From Burkholderiales bacterium (lineage in GTDB: Bacteria > Pseudomonadota > Gammaproteobacteria > Burkholderiales > Ga0077523), in NCBI GenBank assembly GCA_019745565.1, contig JAIESW010000004.1, positions 1 to 50,016 of the forward strand: a stretch of 50,016 nt of DNA. The letters are read 5' to 3'. Below are positions 43,050 through 50,016 of this stretch, one piece after another. Both the position numbers and the translations under genes were made by a program. The stretch's first letter is position 1. Every line of letters starts with the position of its first letter. Under the pieces are notes generated by a model that was not told the DNA's origin, searched no databases, and was given only the letters and a program-made list of their open reading frames with translations.

Positions 43050-43523
43050 ATGAATCATGAAGGCGGCGTGAAACGGCTCGATGCGGACCTGGATGGTGAA
43101 GGCCTGGTGATCGGCGTCGTGGTGAGCCGGTTCAACGAGGCGGTGGTCGATGCTTTGCTCGATAACTGTGTGCGCGAACTCGCCGAGCTGGGGGTGCGGG
43201 CAGCGGATATCTCGGTCGTTTCGGTGCCGGGGGCGCTGGAGATTCCGCTGGCGCTGCAAGCCATGGCGCAGACCGATCGCTACGATGCCTTGGTGGCTCT
43301 CGGTGCCGTGATCCGCGGCGAGACCTATCATTTCGAGATCGTGGCGGAGACGTCCGCGGCCGGCATCCAGCGCGTCCAGCTGGACACCGGCGTTCCCGTC
43401 GCGAACGGCGTACTGACCACCGATACCGACGAGCAGGCCGAGGCACGCCTGGAAAAGGGTGCCGAAGCGGCGCGCGTCGCCATCGAGATGACCAATCTGC
43501 TGCGGGCGATCGACGATGAGTGA
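43050..43523 (+). CDS. ribH: 6,7-dimethyl-8-ribityllumazine synthase
   Basis: 157 residues. Family blocks in order: [92 protein letters not shown]. The catalytic His lies in the GETYHF block. It condenses the ribD product pyrimidine with DHBP from ribB; the cytoplasmic enzyme forms large assemblies. Starts 5 bp after ribB and its last 8 bases overlap the nusB start. Confidence 0.97.
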   Translation: MNHEGGVKRLDADLDGEGLVIGVVVSRFNEAVVDALLDNCVRELAELGVRAADISVVSVPGALEIPLALQAMAQTDRYDALVALGAVIRGETYHFEIVAETSAAGIQRVQLDTGVPVANGVLTTDTDEQAEARLEKGAEAARVAIEMTNLLRAIDDE

Positions 43524-43974
43524 AGCGGCGCGACCGGAGAGCCCCGGAAAGCCGAAGTCGGCCCGGCGCCGTTCACGCGAACTGGCGTTGCAGATGCTGT
43601 ACGGCTGGCTGGTGAATCCGGCCGACGCCGACAGCGTGAAGCGCGAGGCGCGGACCGATCCGGATTTCCGGAAGCTCGACGCCGAGCTGTTCGATCGGAT
43701 CATCGAAGGCGTGATCGCCGACGCGGAAGCATTGCGCGCCCGGCTTGCGAGTCATCTGGACCGGCCGCCGGCCGAACTGTCGCCGGTGGAGCACGCGATC
43801 CTGCTGATCGGTGCCCGGGAACTGTCGGCGCACCCGGAAACGCCGTACAAGGTGATCATCAACGAAGCGATCGACCTCGCGAAGAGCTTCGGCGGGACCG
43901 ACGGTCACAAATACGTGAACGGGGTGCTGGACCGGCTGGCCGCCGAGCTGCGGCCCGGCGAGGTGAAGCGGTAA
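43516..43974 (+). CDS. nusB: Transcription antitermination factor NusB
   Basis: 152 residues, usual size. [15 protein letters not shown] near the start (boxA RNA-binding helix) and the C-terminal [53 protein letters not shown] are canonical. NusB with NusE binds boxA RNA and supports rRNA antitermination. Overlaps ribH by 8 bp and ends the operon. In many betaproteobacteria thiL follows nusB; here thiL is 5.8 kb away. Confidence 0.97.
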   Translation: MSEAARPESPGKPKSARRRSRELALQMLYGWLVNPADADSVKREARTDPDFRKLDAELFDRIIEGVIADAEALRARLASHLDRPPAELSPVEHAILLIGARELSAHPETPYKVIINEAIDLAKSFGGTDGHKYVNGVLDRLAAELRPGEVKR

Positions 43975-43981
43975 CGCACAG

Positions 43982-44076
43982 CGAAATCTTTCAACACGAA
44001 GGACACGAAATACTCGAAGGAAAATCGGAAGGACCTTCGTGCTCCCTCGTGCGCTTCGTGTCCTTCGTGTCGAAAG
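43982..44076. repeat. TTCGTGTCC inverted-repeat element, copy 2
   Basis: Perfect 16-base arms ACACGAAGGACACGAA (43994-44009) and TTCGTGTCCTTCGTGT (44055-44070), with an internal TCGAAGGA/CCTTCGTG pair in the loop. Copy 1 is at 4152-4242. It occupies the gap between nusB and panB and may act as a transcript 3' end for the rib-nusB operon; this is inference. Confidence 0.85.
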
Positions 44077-44108
44077 CGGTCAGATTCTCATAAGAGGGAG
44101 GAGACGAG

Positions 44109-44972
44109 ATGGCACAACAGGCACCGAAGAAGCTCACCATCTTCGATCTGCAGGCGAAGGTGGCCCGCGGCGAGAAGGTGTTCCAGGTCACGGCGGTGGA
44201 TTTTCCGACGGCGCAGCTGGTGGATCGTGCCGGCGTCGACTGCATCCTGATCGGTGACTCGCTGGGGATGACCGCGCTCGGCTACTCGAGCACGGTGCCG
44301 GTCACGCTGGACGAGATGATCCATCACGCGAAAGCGATCTCGCGCGCGGCGAAGTCGGCGATCCTCGTCGGCGATCTCCCGCTCGGCGCCTATCACGCCT
44401 GCACGGCCGACGCGGTCAACAGCGCGATGCGCATGGTGAAGGAAGGCGGAGCGGACGTCGTGAAGCTGGAGGGCGGTGAAGACTTCGCGCCCATGGCCGA
44501 GGCCGTGGTGAAGGCCGGCATTCCCGTGATGGCGCACATCGGTCTCACGCCGCAGCTCATGTCGAAGTTGGGCGGGTTCAAGGTGCAGGGCAAGGACGCC
44601 ACGGCCGGCGTACAGCTGCTGAAGGACGCACTCGCCATGGAGAAGGCCGGTTGCTTCGCGATCGTGCTGGAGGCGATTCCGGATCGCGTCGCGCAGGTCA
44701 TCACCGAGCGGCTGCAAATCCCCACCATCGGCATCGGGGCTGGCCCGCATTGCGACGGCCAGAACCTGGTGCTGCACGACATGGTCGGCCTGTTCGACCG
44801 GTTCACGCCGAAGTTCGTGAAGAAATACGCCAACGTGTGGGAGATCATCGAGAAGGCGCTGGCCGATTTCCAGGCCGACGTGAAGGCGGGCGGCTTCCCG
44901 AAGGCCGAGCACAGCTTCACGATGAAGGACGAGGAATACGAGGGGTTTTTGAAGCAGCTGCCGAAGCAGTGA
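44109..44972 (+). CDS. panB: 3-methyl-2-oxobutanoate hydroxymethyltransferase
   Basis: 287 residues. Family blocks: VTAVDFPTAQLVDRAGVDCILIGDSLGMTALGYSSTVPVTLDEMIHHAKAISRA (metal-binding Asp residues), VGDLPLGAYHA, VKLEGGEDFAPMAEAVVKAGIPVMAHIGLTPQ, and CFAIVLEAIPDRVAQVITERLQIPTIGIGAGPHCDGQNLVLHDMVGL. First step of pantothenate synthesis: 2-oxoisovalerate + methylene-THF to ketopantoate, drawing one-carbon units from glyA. Strong site AGAGGGAGGAG before the ATG. panC is not adjacent. It is about 20 residues longer than the E. coli protein, by a polar C-terminal tail (EHSFTMKDEEYEGFLKQLPKQ). Confidence 0.96.
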   Translation: MAQQAPKKLTIFDLQAKVARGEKVFQVTAVDFPTAQLVDRAGVDCILIGDSLGMTALGYSSTVPVTLDEMIHHAKAISRAAKSAILVGDLPLGAYHACTADAVNSAMRMVKEGGADVVKLEGGEDFAPMAEAVVKAGIPVMAHIGLTPQLMSKLGGFKVQGKDATAGVQLLKDALAMEKAGCFAIVLEAIPDRVAQVITERLQIPTIGIGAGPHCDGQNLVLHDMVGLFDRFTPKFVKKYANVWEIIEKALADFQADVKAGGFPKAEHSFTMKDEEYEGFLKQLPKQ

Positions 44973-45047
44973 GGGGCTGGGGAAGGGCAGGGACTACGGA
45001 AGGGTAGGGACTAGGGGCTAGGGAAAAGCAGGGGCTAGGGAACTTCA
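44972..45047. repeat. Degenerate G-rich copies of the heptamer unit
   Basis: Starting at the panB TGA stop: GGGGCTGGGGAAGGG, then AGGGACTACGG, AGGGACTAGGGGCTAGGG and AGGGGCTAGGG. These are worn copies, opposite in orientation, of the TAGCCCC array at 45069-45117, so the two could pair as a large inverted repeat between the convergent panB and GGDEF-EAL genes. Confidence 0.75.
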
Positions 45048-45068
45048 AAACCCGCGACGCTCCATCCC

Positions 45069-45117
45069 TAGCCCCTAGCCCCTAGCCCCTAGCCCCTAGC
45101 CCCTAGCCCCTAGCCCC
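45069..45117. repeat. Heptamer tandem array, seven TAGCCCC copies
   Basis: Identical in unit, copy number and placement to 20709-20757: seven perfect TAGCCCC units ending at the base before the stop codon of a minus-strand gene (45118-45120). The G-rich form is in the sense strand of that gene's transcript. Confidence 0.95.
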
Positions 45118-47496
45118 TCAAGCTGACGCCGCCTCGGGCTTCTGCTCCACCGCCCGGCGTGCCTTCAGCCATTCGACGAACTGCGGCGTCGGCAGTGGCT
45201 TGCTGATGTAGTAGCCCTGCACCTGGTCGCAGCCCAGACGCTTCAGGAACTCCATGCCGGAATGATCCTCGACGCCCTCGGCGACCACTTCGAGGCCCAT
45301 GTTGTGGCCCAGTTCGATGGTCGAGCGCACGATGATGGCGTCGTCCTCGTCCTCCACCATGTGCATCACGAAGGAGCGGTCGATCTTGATCTCCTCGACC
45401 GGCAGCTTCTTCAGGTACGCGAGTGACGAGTACCCGGTGCCGAAGTCGTCCACGGAAAGGCGCACCCCGAGCGCATGCAGTCGCCCGAGGGTCTCGAGCG
45501 CGCGCGCCGGGTCTTCCATGAAGCTGCTTTCGGTGATCTCGAGGCACAGTTGTTCCGCCGGCACCGCGTGCTTCTGCAGCAGCGCGGCGACCAGGTCGAC
45601 CAGCTCGTTGCTCATGAGGTCGCGCGTGGAGACGTTGACCGAGATCGCGATGTCAAGCCGGTCGCGATGCCATTCCCCCGCCTGCTGCACCGCCCGCTCG
45701 ACCACCCAGCGCGTGACGCGCTTGATGTAGCCGGTCTGCTCGGCGAACGGGATGAACTCGACTGGCGGCACGAAGCCGCGGGTCGGATGGATCCAGCGCA
45801 CCAGCGCCTCGGCCCGCCGGATCATGCCGGTCTTCAAGTCGATCTTGGGTTGGTAGAACAGCGACAGTTCATCGTTCTCCACCGCGCGGCGCAGCTCGGA
45901 GAGCAGCGACAGCTGCGTCTGGCGGCCTTCCTCGTAGCGCGGATCGTAGATCGCGTAGCCGGAGTTGGCCCGCTTCGCGACGTACATCGCCACGTCGGCA
46001 TGCCGCAGCAGCGAATCGCCCTCGTCGTCGTGCTCGGGGAAGCTCGCCACCCCGATGCTGGCGCCGATGTCGACCGGCTGGCCTTCCAGCATGATCGGCG
46101 CCTCGAGCGTGCGGAGGATGCGCTGGGCCACGATGGCCACGCCGTCGGACGTGCCGGTGGGCAGCAGCACGGCGAACTCGTCGCCGCCCAGCCGCGCGAC
46201 GGTGTCCGAATCACGCAGCAGCTCGCGCAGCCGGTGCGCCACTTCGCGCAGCACCTGGTCGCCGGCGGCGTGACCGAGGCTGTCGTTGATGACCTTGAAG
46301 CGGTCGAGATCGAGCATCATCACCGAGACCGGATCGTTGGTGCGGCGGGCGGTGAGCACGGCCTGCTGCAGGCGATCGAGGAACATCGCGCGGTTGGGCA
46401 GCGCGGTCAGCGTGTCCTCGTAGGCGAGCCGCAGGATCTCTTCCTCGCGCGCCGAGATGCCGTCCAGCATGTGGTTGAAGCTCGCGGCGAGTTCGCCGAT
46501 CTCGTCCTGCCCCTCCACGGCGGCCTTCTGGCTGTAGTCGCCGTCCCGGATGCTGCGGGCGATGGTGGCGAGGCGGTTGACCGGACGGCTCACGCTGCGG
46601 GCGATCAGCACGCTGCCCGCGATGGTCATGCCGATGCTGAACAGCGTCATGACGAGGAGGATGCTGCGCAGGCGTTCGAAGGGCTCGAGGCTCTCCCGCA
46701 GCGAGCGCTGCAGCAGTGCCACCACGTTGCCCTCGGGGCCGCTGCCCAGCACGGGAGCGAGCGTTTCGTATTCCTCCCCCGCGAGCTTGACGAAGCCGAG
46801 GCCGACCTTGCTCCCGGCGGCGCTGCCGGATTCGATCAGCGCGGCACGCAGCGGGCCGGGCAGGGTAGACGCGTGCAGTGTCCATCTGCCGTTCCGGCGC
46901 TCGGAAAGGAACGTGACGTGCAATGCGGCGACCGCCCGCAGATCGTGCGCGACGCGATCGTCGATGACGAAGCCCATCGCGACCCAGGCGATCGGCACCG
47001 GGGCGAGAACCGGTACCACGACCACCTGGTAGGGCTTGCCGTCGATCAGGACGATCGAGGACGCCTGCCGGTCGCGTTCTGCCAGCGCGATCAGATCGGG
47101 GAACGGGAATTCGGTGGCACGCTGCTCCGGATGCAGGGTATCGGCCAGCAGCTTGCGATCCAGGTCCGCGAGCATCACGACGTTGGCGTCGATGCGCGCA
47201 CCGTGATTCGCGAGTACCGACACGATGGTGCCGTAGTCGCGTGTGGCGATGGCGGTGCGGAACCCGAAGTCCGCCGCGAGAATGCGCGCGGCGTCGGCAA
47301 GCTGGCGGTTGCTCTGCTCGATCAGCCGGCGGAACACGCGCTCGCCCACGAGCAGATCCTGGGCAATGCGATCCTTGGCGATGCGCTCGCCGCTCACGCT
47401 CACCAGCAGGACGAGCACTGCCTGCACCGTGATCAGGAGGATCACGAAGAAGAGGGCGATGCGCGCCTGGAGGCTGCGCAGCTTGGGCAGGCTCAC
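45118..47496 (-). CDS. Membrane GGDEF-EAL cyclic-di-GMP protein
   Basis: 792 residues. Membrane helix about 8-30, periplasmic sensor of double-Cache-like type (about 31-285), second helix about 283-305, HAMP linker (RPVNRLATIARSIRDGDYSQ), GGDEF domain (about 355-515) and EAL domain (about 530-780). Both catalytic motifs are intact: ARLGGDEFAVLL and RAEALVRW, plus DDFGTGYSSL in the EAL domain. An inhibitory I-site RxxD (RDSD) stands exactly five residues before GGDEF. The protein could make and break c-di-GMP. The start is a GTG at 47496 without a strong ribosome binding site. It is the last gene of a unit with the cupredoxin-like and haemoglobin genes, which suggests signalling of O2/NO or redox state. 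Confidence 0.92.
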   Translation of the reverse strand: MSLPKLRSLQARIALFFVILLITVQAVLVLLVSVSGERIAKDRIAQDLLVGERVFRRLIEQSNRQLADAARILAADFGFRTAIATRDYGTIVSVLANHGARIDANVVMLADLDRKLLADTLHPEQRATEFPFPDLIALAERDRQASSIVLIDGKPYQVVVVPVLAPVPIAWVAMGFVIDDRVAHDLRAVAALHVTFLSERRNGRWTLHASTLPGPLRAALIESGSAAGSKVGLGFVKLAGEEYETLAPVLGSGPEGNVVALLQRSLRESLEPFERLRSILLVMTLFSIGMTIAGSVLIARSVSRPVNRLATIARSIRDGDYSQKAAVEGQDEIGELAASFNHMLDGISAREEEILRLAYEDTLTALPNRAMFLDRLQQAVLTARRTNDPVSVMMLDLDRFKVINDSLGHAAGDQVLREVAHRLRELLRDSDTVARLGGDEFAVLLPTGTSDGVAIVAQRILRTLEAPIMLEGQPVDIGASIGVASFPEHDDEGDSLLRHADVAMYVAKRANSGYAIYDPRYEEGRQTQLSLLSELRRAVENDELSLFYQPKIDLKTGMIRRAEALVRWIHPTRGFVPPVEFIPFAEQTGYIKRVTRWVVERAVQQAGEWHRDRLDIAISVNVSTRDLMSNELVDLVAALLQKHAVPAEQLCLEITESSFMEDPARALETLGRLHALGVRLSVDDFGTGYSSLAYLKKLPVEEIKIDRSFVMHMVEDEDDAIIVRSTIELGHNMGLEVVAEGVEDHSGMEFLKRLGCDQVQGYYISKPLPTPQFVEWLKARRAVEQKPEAASA

Positions 47497-47527
47497 GTCA
47501 GGGTACAGATGATCACGAGGCGCTCAA

Positions 47528-47603
47528 CGCGGCGGACGCGGCGGACGCGGCGGAAAGGCAGAACCGGAAGACGATGGGTTCGGTTTTCCCCGCGTCCGCC
47601 GCG
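47528..47603. repeat. CGCGGCGGA tandem triplet with inverted copy
   Basis: Three direct copies of CGCGGCGGA (47528-47554) and one reverse complement TCCGCCGCG (47595-47603), with AACCG/CGGTT pairing inside. It can form a long GC stem in the 165-bp gap between the cupredoxin-like gene and the GGDEF-EAL gene. Confidence 0.7.
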
Positions 47604-47661
47604 TCGGGAGATTCCGTTCGGTGGGCATCGACATCGGAGAGTGAGGAGACGGTCCGTCTCA

Positions 47662-48264
47662 TCAGTGGGGCGTCGCCTTGGGCGGCGGATTCAGATCGAC
47701 CCTGAAGCTCGCCTGGGCATCGGTGCCGCTCACCTTCACGCGCTGTGCAGGCAATTCGGCCCGCAGCCACGGATGCCAGACCTTGAGGTCGTACTCGCCG
47801 TCCGGCAGGTCGAGCCGGGCGCTGCCGGTCTTCGCCGTCTTGGCGAACCACGGTGATTCCACCACGTAGACGAAACCCACCATCCAGTCATGGATGTTGC
47901 AGCCCAGTGCGACAGGACCGGGTTTGTCGAAGACGACCGGACTGGACGGCTTGCCGGAGTACAGCTTGAGGTCGAAGATCTTCGCCGGCGAGAACGAGTA
48001 GACGTGGTGGCGGATGTTGTCTTTGTTCGGGAAGGTGACCGAGCTGCCCAGCTGCACCGGGATCACGAACGGCACGAACTCCTTGTTGATCTGGTCCATC
48101 ACCGCCGGGCGCGGCGCCGTTGCCGGCAGCTTCCCCGACGCAGGCAGGGCGTAGATCACCGCTTCGGGCACGGGAGCTCCCGCCGCATCGGTGACCATGG
48201 CGCTGACGGCCGCGGCATCGACCTCGACGGCTGCCAGCAGAACGACGGGAACCAGCGCGCGCAT
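47662..48264 (-). CDS. Periplasmic cupredoxin-like protein (methylamine-utilisation type annotation)
   Basis: 200 residues with a signal peptide (1-18). An early SAMVTDAAGAPVPEAVIYA segment looks like a carboxypeptidase-regulatory-type beta strand pair, followed by a plastocyanin-like domain. Probable type 1 copper ligands: His86 or His87 (NIRHHVYSFS), Cys122, His125 and Met128 (LGCNIHDWMVG). Such proteins often receive the label 'methylamine utilization protein', which is not supported here. The ATG at 48264 is chosen; a GTG at 48273 overlapping the haemoglobin stop (GTGA) would add 3 residues. It is transcribed with the haemoglobin gene upstream. Confidence 0.82.
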   Translation of the reverse strand: MRALVPVVLLAAVEVDAAAVSAMVTDAAGAPVPEAVIYALPASGKLPATAPRPAVMDQINKEFVPFVIPVQLGSSVTFPNKDNIRHHVYSFSPAKIFDLKLYSGKPSSPVVFDKPGPVALGCNIHDWMVGFVYVVESPWFAKTAKTGSARLDLPDGEYDLKVWHPWLRAELPAQRVKVSGTDAQASFRVDLNPPPKATPH

Positions 48265-48269
48265 GAAGT

Positions 48270-48737
48270 TCACTTCGTCACCACGTCGCGCTTCATCGGC
48301 GCGAGCCGCGCCAGCAGTTCGTTCTTCTCGCGTGTGCCGACGCCGTGCGCATCGAGGATGACTCGCAGATGTTCCACCAGACGATAGAAGTCGGCCTCGT
48401 TGATGTTCTGTCCCGCGTGAACGCTCTTCATGTCGTCGCCGTCGTAGACGCAGGGACCGTCGGACACTGCGCAAAGCTGGATGCCGATCTGCTGCTTGAG
48501 GCGCTTCAGATTCACTTTGGCGAAGTGATGGGCGCTCACGGGATCGGCGCGCGACACCTCCACGAGTTCGTCGGCGACCTGAGCCAGGAAGGCAGCGCCG
48601 CCGAGGCGATCGCACAGCGTGGGCCGTTCATCGGCCAGAGCGATCGAGGCCTGGACGACGCTGCCCAGCAACAACGCGCTGCCGACGATGCGACTGCGCA
48701 TCTTCGCTGATCGGGAGGAGGGCTTTTTCGGGTGCAT
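48270..48737 (-). CDS. Exported group 1 truncated haemoglobin
   Basis: 155 residues from the ATG at 48737. A signal peptide (MRSRIVGSALLLGSVVQASIALADE, residues 13-37) precedes a truncated globin: LCDRLGGAAFLAQVADELVEVSRADPVSAHHF, VNLKRLKQQIGIQLCAVSDGPCVYDGDDMKSVHAGQNINEADFYRLVEHLRVIL. The proximal haem ligand is His107 (SVHAG). An exported trHb is unusual, since most are cytoplasmic; related proteins bind O2 or NO. An alternative start at 48701 begins right at the signal peptide. An FNR-type site lies in the divergent region upstream (48796-48809). Downstream cupredoxin-like and GGDEF-EAL genes form the rest of the unit. Confidence 0.85.
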   Translation of the reverse strand: MHPKKPSSRSAKMRSRIVGSALLLGSVVQASIALADERPTLCDRLGGAAFLAQVADELVEVSRADPVSAHHFAKVNLKRLKQQIGIQLCAVSDGPCVYDGDDMKSVHAGQNINEADFYRLVEHLRVILDAHGVGTREKNELLARLAPMKRDVVTK

Positions 48738-48795
48738 GCAGGTCTCGCGTGGGGTGGCAAGGGACACAAACTTTATCGGCCTTGAAGCAGCGATC

Positions 48796-48809
48796 TTGAT
48801 TTCCCTCAA
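48796..48809. promoter_or_regulatory. FNR/ANR/DNR-type site between haemoglobin and DUF3034 genes
   Basis: TTGATTTCCCTCAA matches the consensus TTGATnnnnATCAA in nine of ten positions (C for A at position 10). It is 59 bases upstream of the haemoglobin start and 22 upstream of DUF3034, so it could activate the former and overlap the promoter of the latter. Control by oxygen or NO is inferred. Confidence 0.55.
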
Positions 48810-48830
48810 ATTCCTCGGGGTGTCGCCGTT

Positions 48831-49697
48831 ATGAGCACCACCATGCGAACTCCGTGCCTCGTCCTTCTCGCGACGCTCCTGCCGCTTGCCGCCCATTCGG
48901 AAGGCCCCGGCGACCGCCTCTACGCCACCGGCGGAGTCACCCAGATCGAAGGGGCGGCCGGCGGCGGCTTGACGCCCTGGGCCATCATCGCGGGCTACGG
49001 AACCCGCGATCAGATCGGGGTTACCGCCTTCTTCACCCGGGCCGACCCCACGGATTTCGACCTACAGGCCACCGGGGTGGCCGTGGGCTTGTACGACCGC
49101 GTCGAGATTTCCTTTGCCCGTCAGGAGCTTGGCCTGGGCAGCACGGTGCCGGGACAAACCATCGCCATGGATACCGTGGGCCTCAAGGTGCGGGTCATCG
49201 GCGACGCGGTCTACGATCAGGACCGCTGGCTGCCGCAGATTGCCGTCGGTGCCCAATACAAGCACAACCTCGACATGACCGTTCCCTCGCTGCTGGGCGC
49301 GAAGGACGGCAGCGGTGTCGACTGGTACGTGGCTGCCACCAAGGTCTGGTTGGGGGGATTCTTCGGGCGCAATCTGCTGCTGAACGGCACCCTGCGCGCG
49401 ACGCGCGCGAACCAGCTGGGCCTCCTCGGTTTCGGCGGGGACCGCAATGACGCCTACCGCTACATGCCGGAAGTGTCAGCGGCGGTCCTGATCACCGATC
49501 GCCTGGCGGTGGGCGCGGAGTATCGCGTGAAGCCCGACAACCTCAGCGTGTTCGCGGAGGACGATTTCAAGGATCTCTTCATCGCGTGGTTCCCCTGCAA
49601 GCGGGTCTCGCTGACCGCGGCCTATGTGCAACTGGGTCAGATCGCCGACAAGAAGGACCAGAACGCGATCTATTTTTCAGCGCAGATCAACTTCTAG
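48831..49697 (+). CDS. DUF3034 outer-membrane-type protein
   Basis: 288 residues with a signal peptide (about 1-23, ending AAHSEG). The mature sequence starts with the family hallmark YATGGVTQIEGAAGGGLTPWAIIAGYG and continues as beta-barrel-like strands (VTAFFTRADPTDFDLQATGVAVGLYDRVEISFA, AAYVQLGQIADKKDQNAIYFSAQINF) ending in an aromatic residue. The function of DUF3034 is unknown; a barrel or porin-like outer-membrane role is inferred from strand pattern. It is divergent from the haemoglobin unit and shares its FNR-type site. Confidence 0.85.
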   Translation: MSTTMRTPCLVLLATLLPLAAHSEGPGDRLYATGGVTQIEGAAGGGLTPWAIIAGYGTRDQIGVTAFFTRADPTDFDLQATGVAVGLYDRVEISFARQELGLGSTVPGQTIAMDTVGLKVRVIGDAVYDQDRWLPQIAVGAQYKHNLDMTVPSLLGAKDGSGVDWYVAATKVWLGGFFGRNLLLNGTLRATRANQLGLLGFGGDRNDAYRYMPEVSAAVLITDRLAVGAEYRVKPDNLSVFAEDDFKDLFIAWFPCKRVSLTAAYVQLGQIADKKDQNAIYFSAQINF

Positions 49698-49777
49698 CGA
49701 TAATTCGCGGGATCGCAGGCATGGAGTCGACGGGCCTCGAGGGCGTGGCGCGGCCCACCCGATGAATGGCGCATCGG

Positions 49778-49783
49778 TAGAAT
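49778..49783 (+). promoter_or_regulatory. -10-like element immediately before thiL
   Basis: TAGAAT followed by GCGCGTG. If used, transcription would begin close to the thiL GTG at 49790, giving a leaderless or nearly leaderless message. No TTGACA-like -35 is seen. Confidence 0.35.
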
Positions 49784-49789
49784 GCGCGT

Positions 49790-50016
49790 GTGCTGTCCGA
49801 ATTCGAACTGATCCGGCGCTATTTCTCGCCTTCCACCCGCCATACGCTGCTCGCCGGCGGTGACGATGCGGCGCTCGTGACGGTCGCCGCGGGCCAGGCC
49901 CTCGCGGTGTCGGCCGACATGCTGGTGTCCGGCCGGCACTTCTTCGCCGATGCCGATGCTGCCGGCGTGGGCCATAAATCGCTCGCAGTGAATCTGTCCG
50001 ACATGGCGGCGATGGG
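49790..50016 (+). CDS. thiL: Thiamine-monophosphate kinase, N-terminal part (runs off window)
   Basis: First 75 codons only; the window ends inside the gene. From the GTG: LSEFELIRRYFSPSTRH, GGDDAALV (nucleotide/Mg site), VSADMLVSGRHFFADAD and HKSLAVNLSDMAAMG, all diagnostic for ThiL of the PurM-like fold. Reaction: thiamine monophosphate + ATP to thiamine diphosphate. No ATG start fits the family N-terminus, so GTG is used. It normally sits close to nusB in betaproteobacteria. Confidence 0.93.
   Translation, partial: MLSEFELIRRYFSPSTRHTLLAGGDDAALVTVAAGQALAVSADMLVSGRHFFADADAAGVGHKSLAVNLSDMAAM

Noticed and set aside
47662..48264. Methylamine utilisation role for the cupredoxin-like protein
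   Set aside because: No mau genes (dehydrogenase subunits, MauG) are nearby; the label would rest only on database naming of similar cupredoxins.

Overview
The window is GC-rich, gene-dense bacterial chromosome. The run glyA-nrdR-ribD-ribE-ribB(A/X)-ribH-nusB with thiL further down, darP-mog next to pmbA, a DUF3034 protein, a RegB/RegA two-component pair and PEP-CTERM proteins together suggest a betaproteobacterium of the Burkholderiales/Nitrosomonadales type. NapG and NapH, a periplasmic truncated haemoglobin, a cupredoxin-like protein and an FNR-type site point to respiratory flexibility under low oxygen or nitrogen oxides. No rRNA, tRNA, CRISPR array, integrase or transposase was recognised.

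Layout. 0.4-4.1 kb: regA and regB (minus), then napG and napH (plus). 4.3-8.2 kb: a perfect match to the RegR/RegA box, followed by a TonB receptor, an Asp-box propeller with CECC and CPHHGP motifs, and a TlpA-like thioredoxin; this looks like a redox-controlled metal uptake operon. 8.2-12.2 kb (minus): a cobalamin riboswitch, one ORF holding two complete PEP-CTERM precursors in tandem, and an overlapping BtuB-like receptor. 12.4-17.1 kb: exported proteins of unknown role and a PQQ alcohol dehydrogenase with the lanthanide-type Asp-x-Asp, next to a cytochrome c. 17.3-34.7 kb: housekeeping and stress genes (desaturase, PepSY, Kef-type antiporter, RidA with an Nramp-like transporter, glutathione reductase, two GSTs, pdxH, a PRISE-like reductase, greB, peroxiredoxin, mog-darP, pmbA, SGNH lipoprotein, ybdD-cstA). 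35-38.3 kb: a three-gene signalling cassette. 38.4-44 kb: the tightly overlapped glyA/riboflavin/nusB operon. 44-49.7 kb: panB, a GGDEF-EAL protein, cupredoxin-like protein, truncated haemoglobin and DUF3034, lying between nusB and thiL. The window ends inside thiL.

Repeats are prominent. A modular palindromic family (arms like CCCCCATCCCAACCTTCCCCC and its counterpart) occupies about ten intergenic sites between 0 and 32.4 kb, sits inside the regBA and napGH gene pairs, and in one place supplies the start codon and first codons of a hypothetical gene. A heptamer array, seven copies of TAGCCCC, abuts the stop codon of two unrelated genes and would be a G-quadruplex former in their transcripts. 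A TTCGTGTCC inverted-repeat family occurs twice.

The strongest candidates for undescribed biology are (1) the riboswitch-controlled tandem PEP-CTERM 'polyprotein' with BtuB, read here as a proteobacterial surface capture system for cobamides, and (2) the RegA-box TonB receptor/propeller/thioredoxin operon. Function calls rest on reading motifs by eye; no database search was possible.
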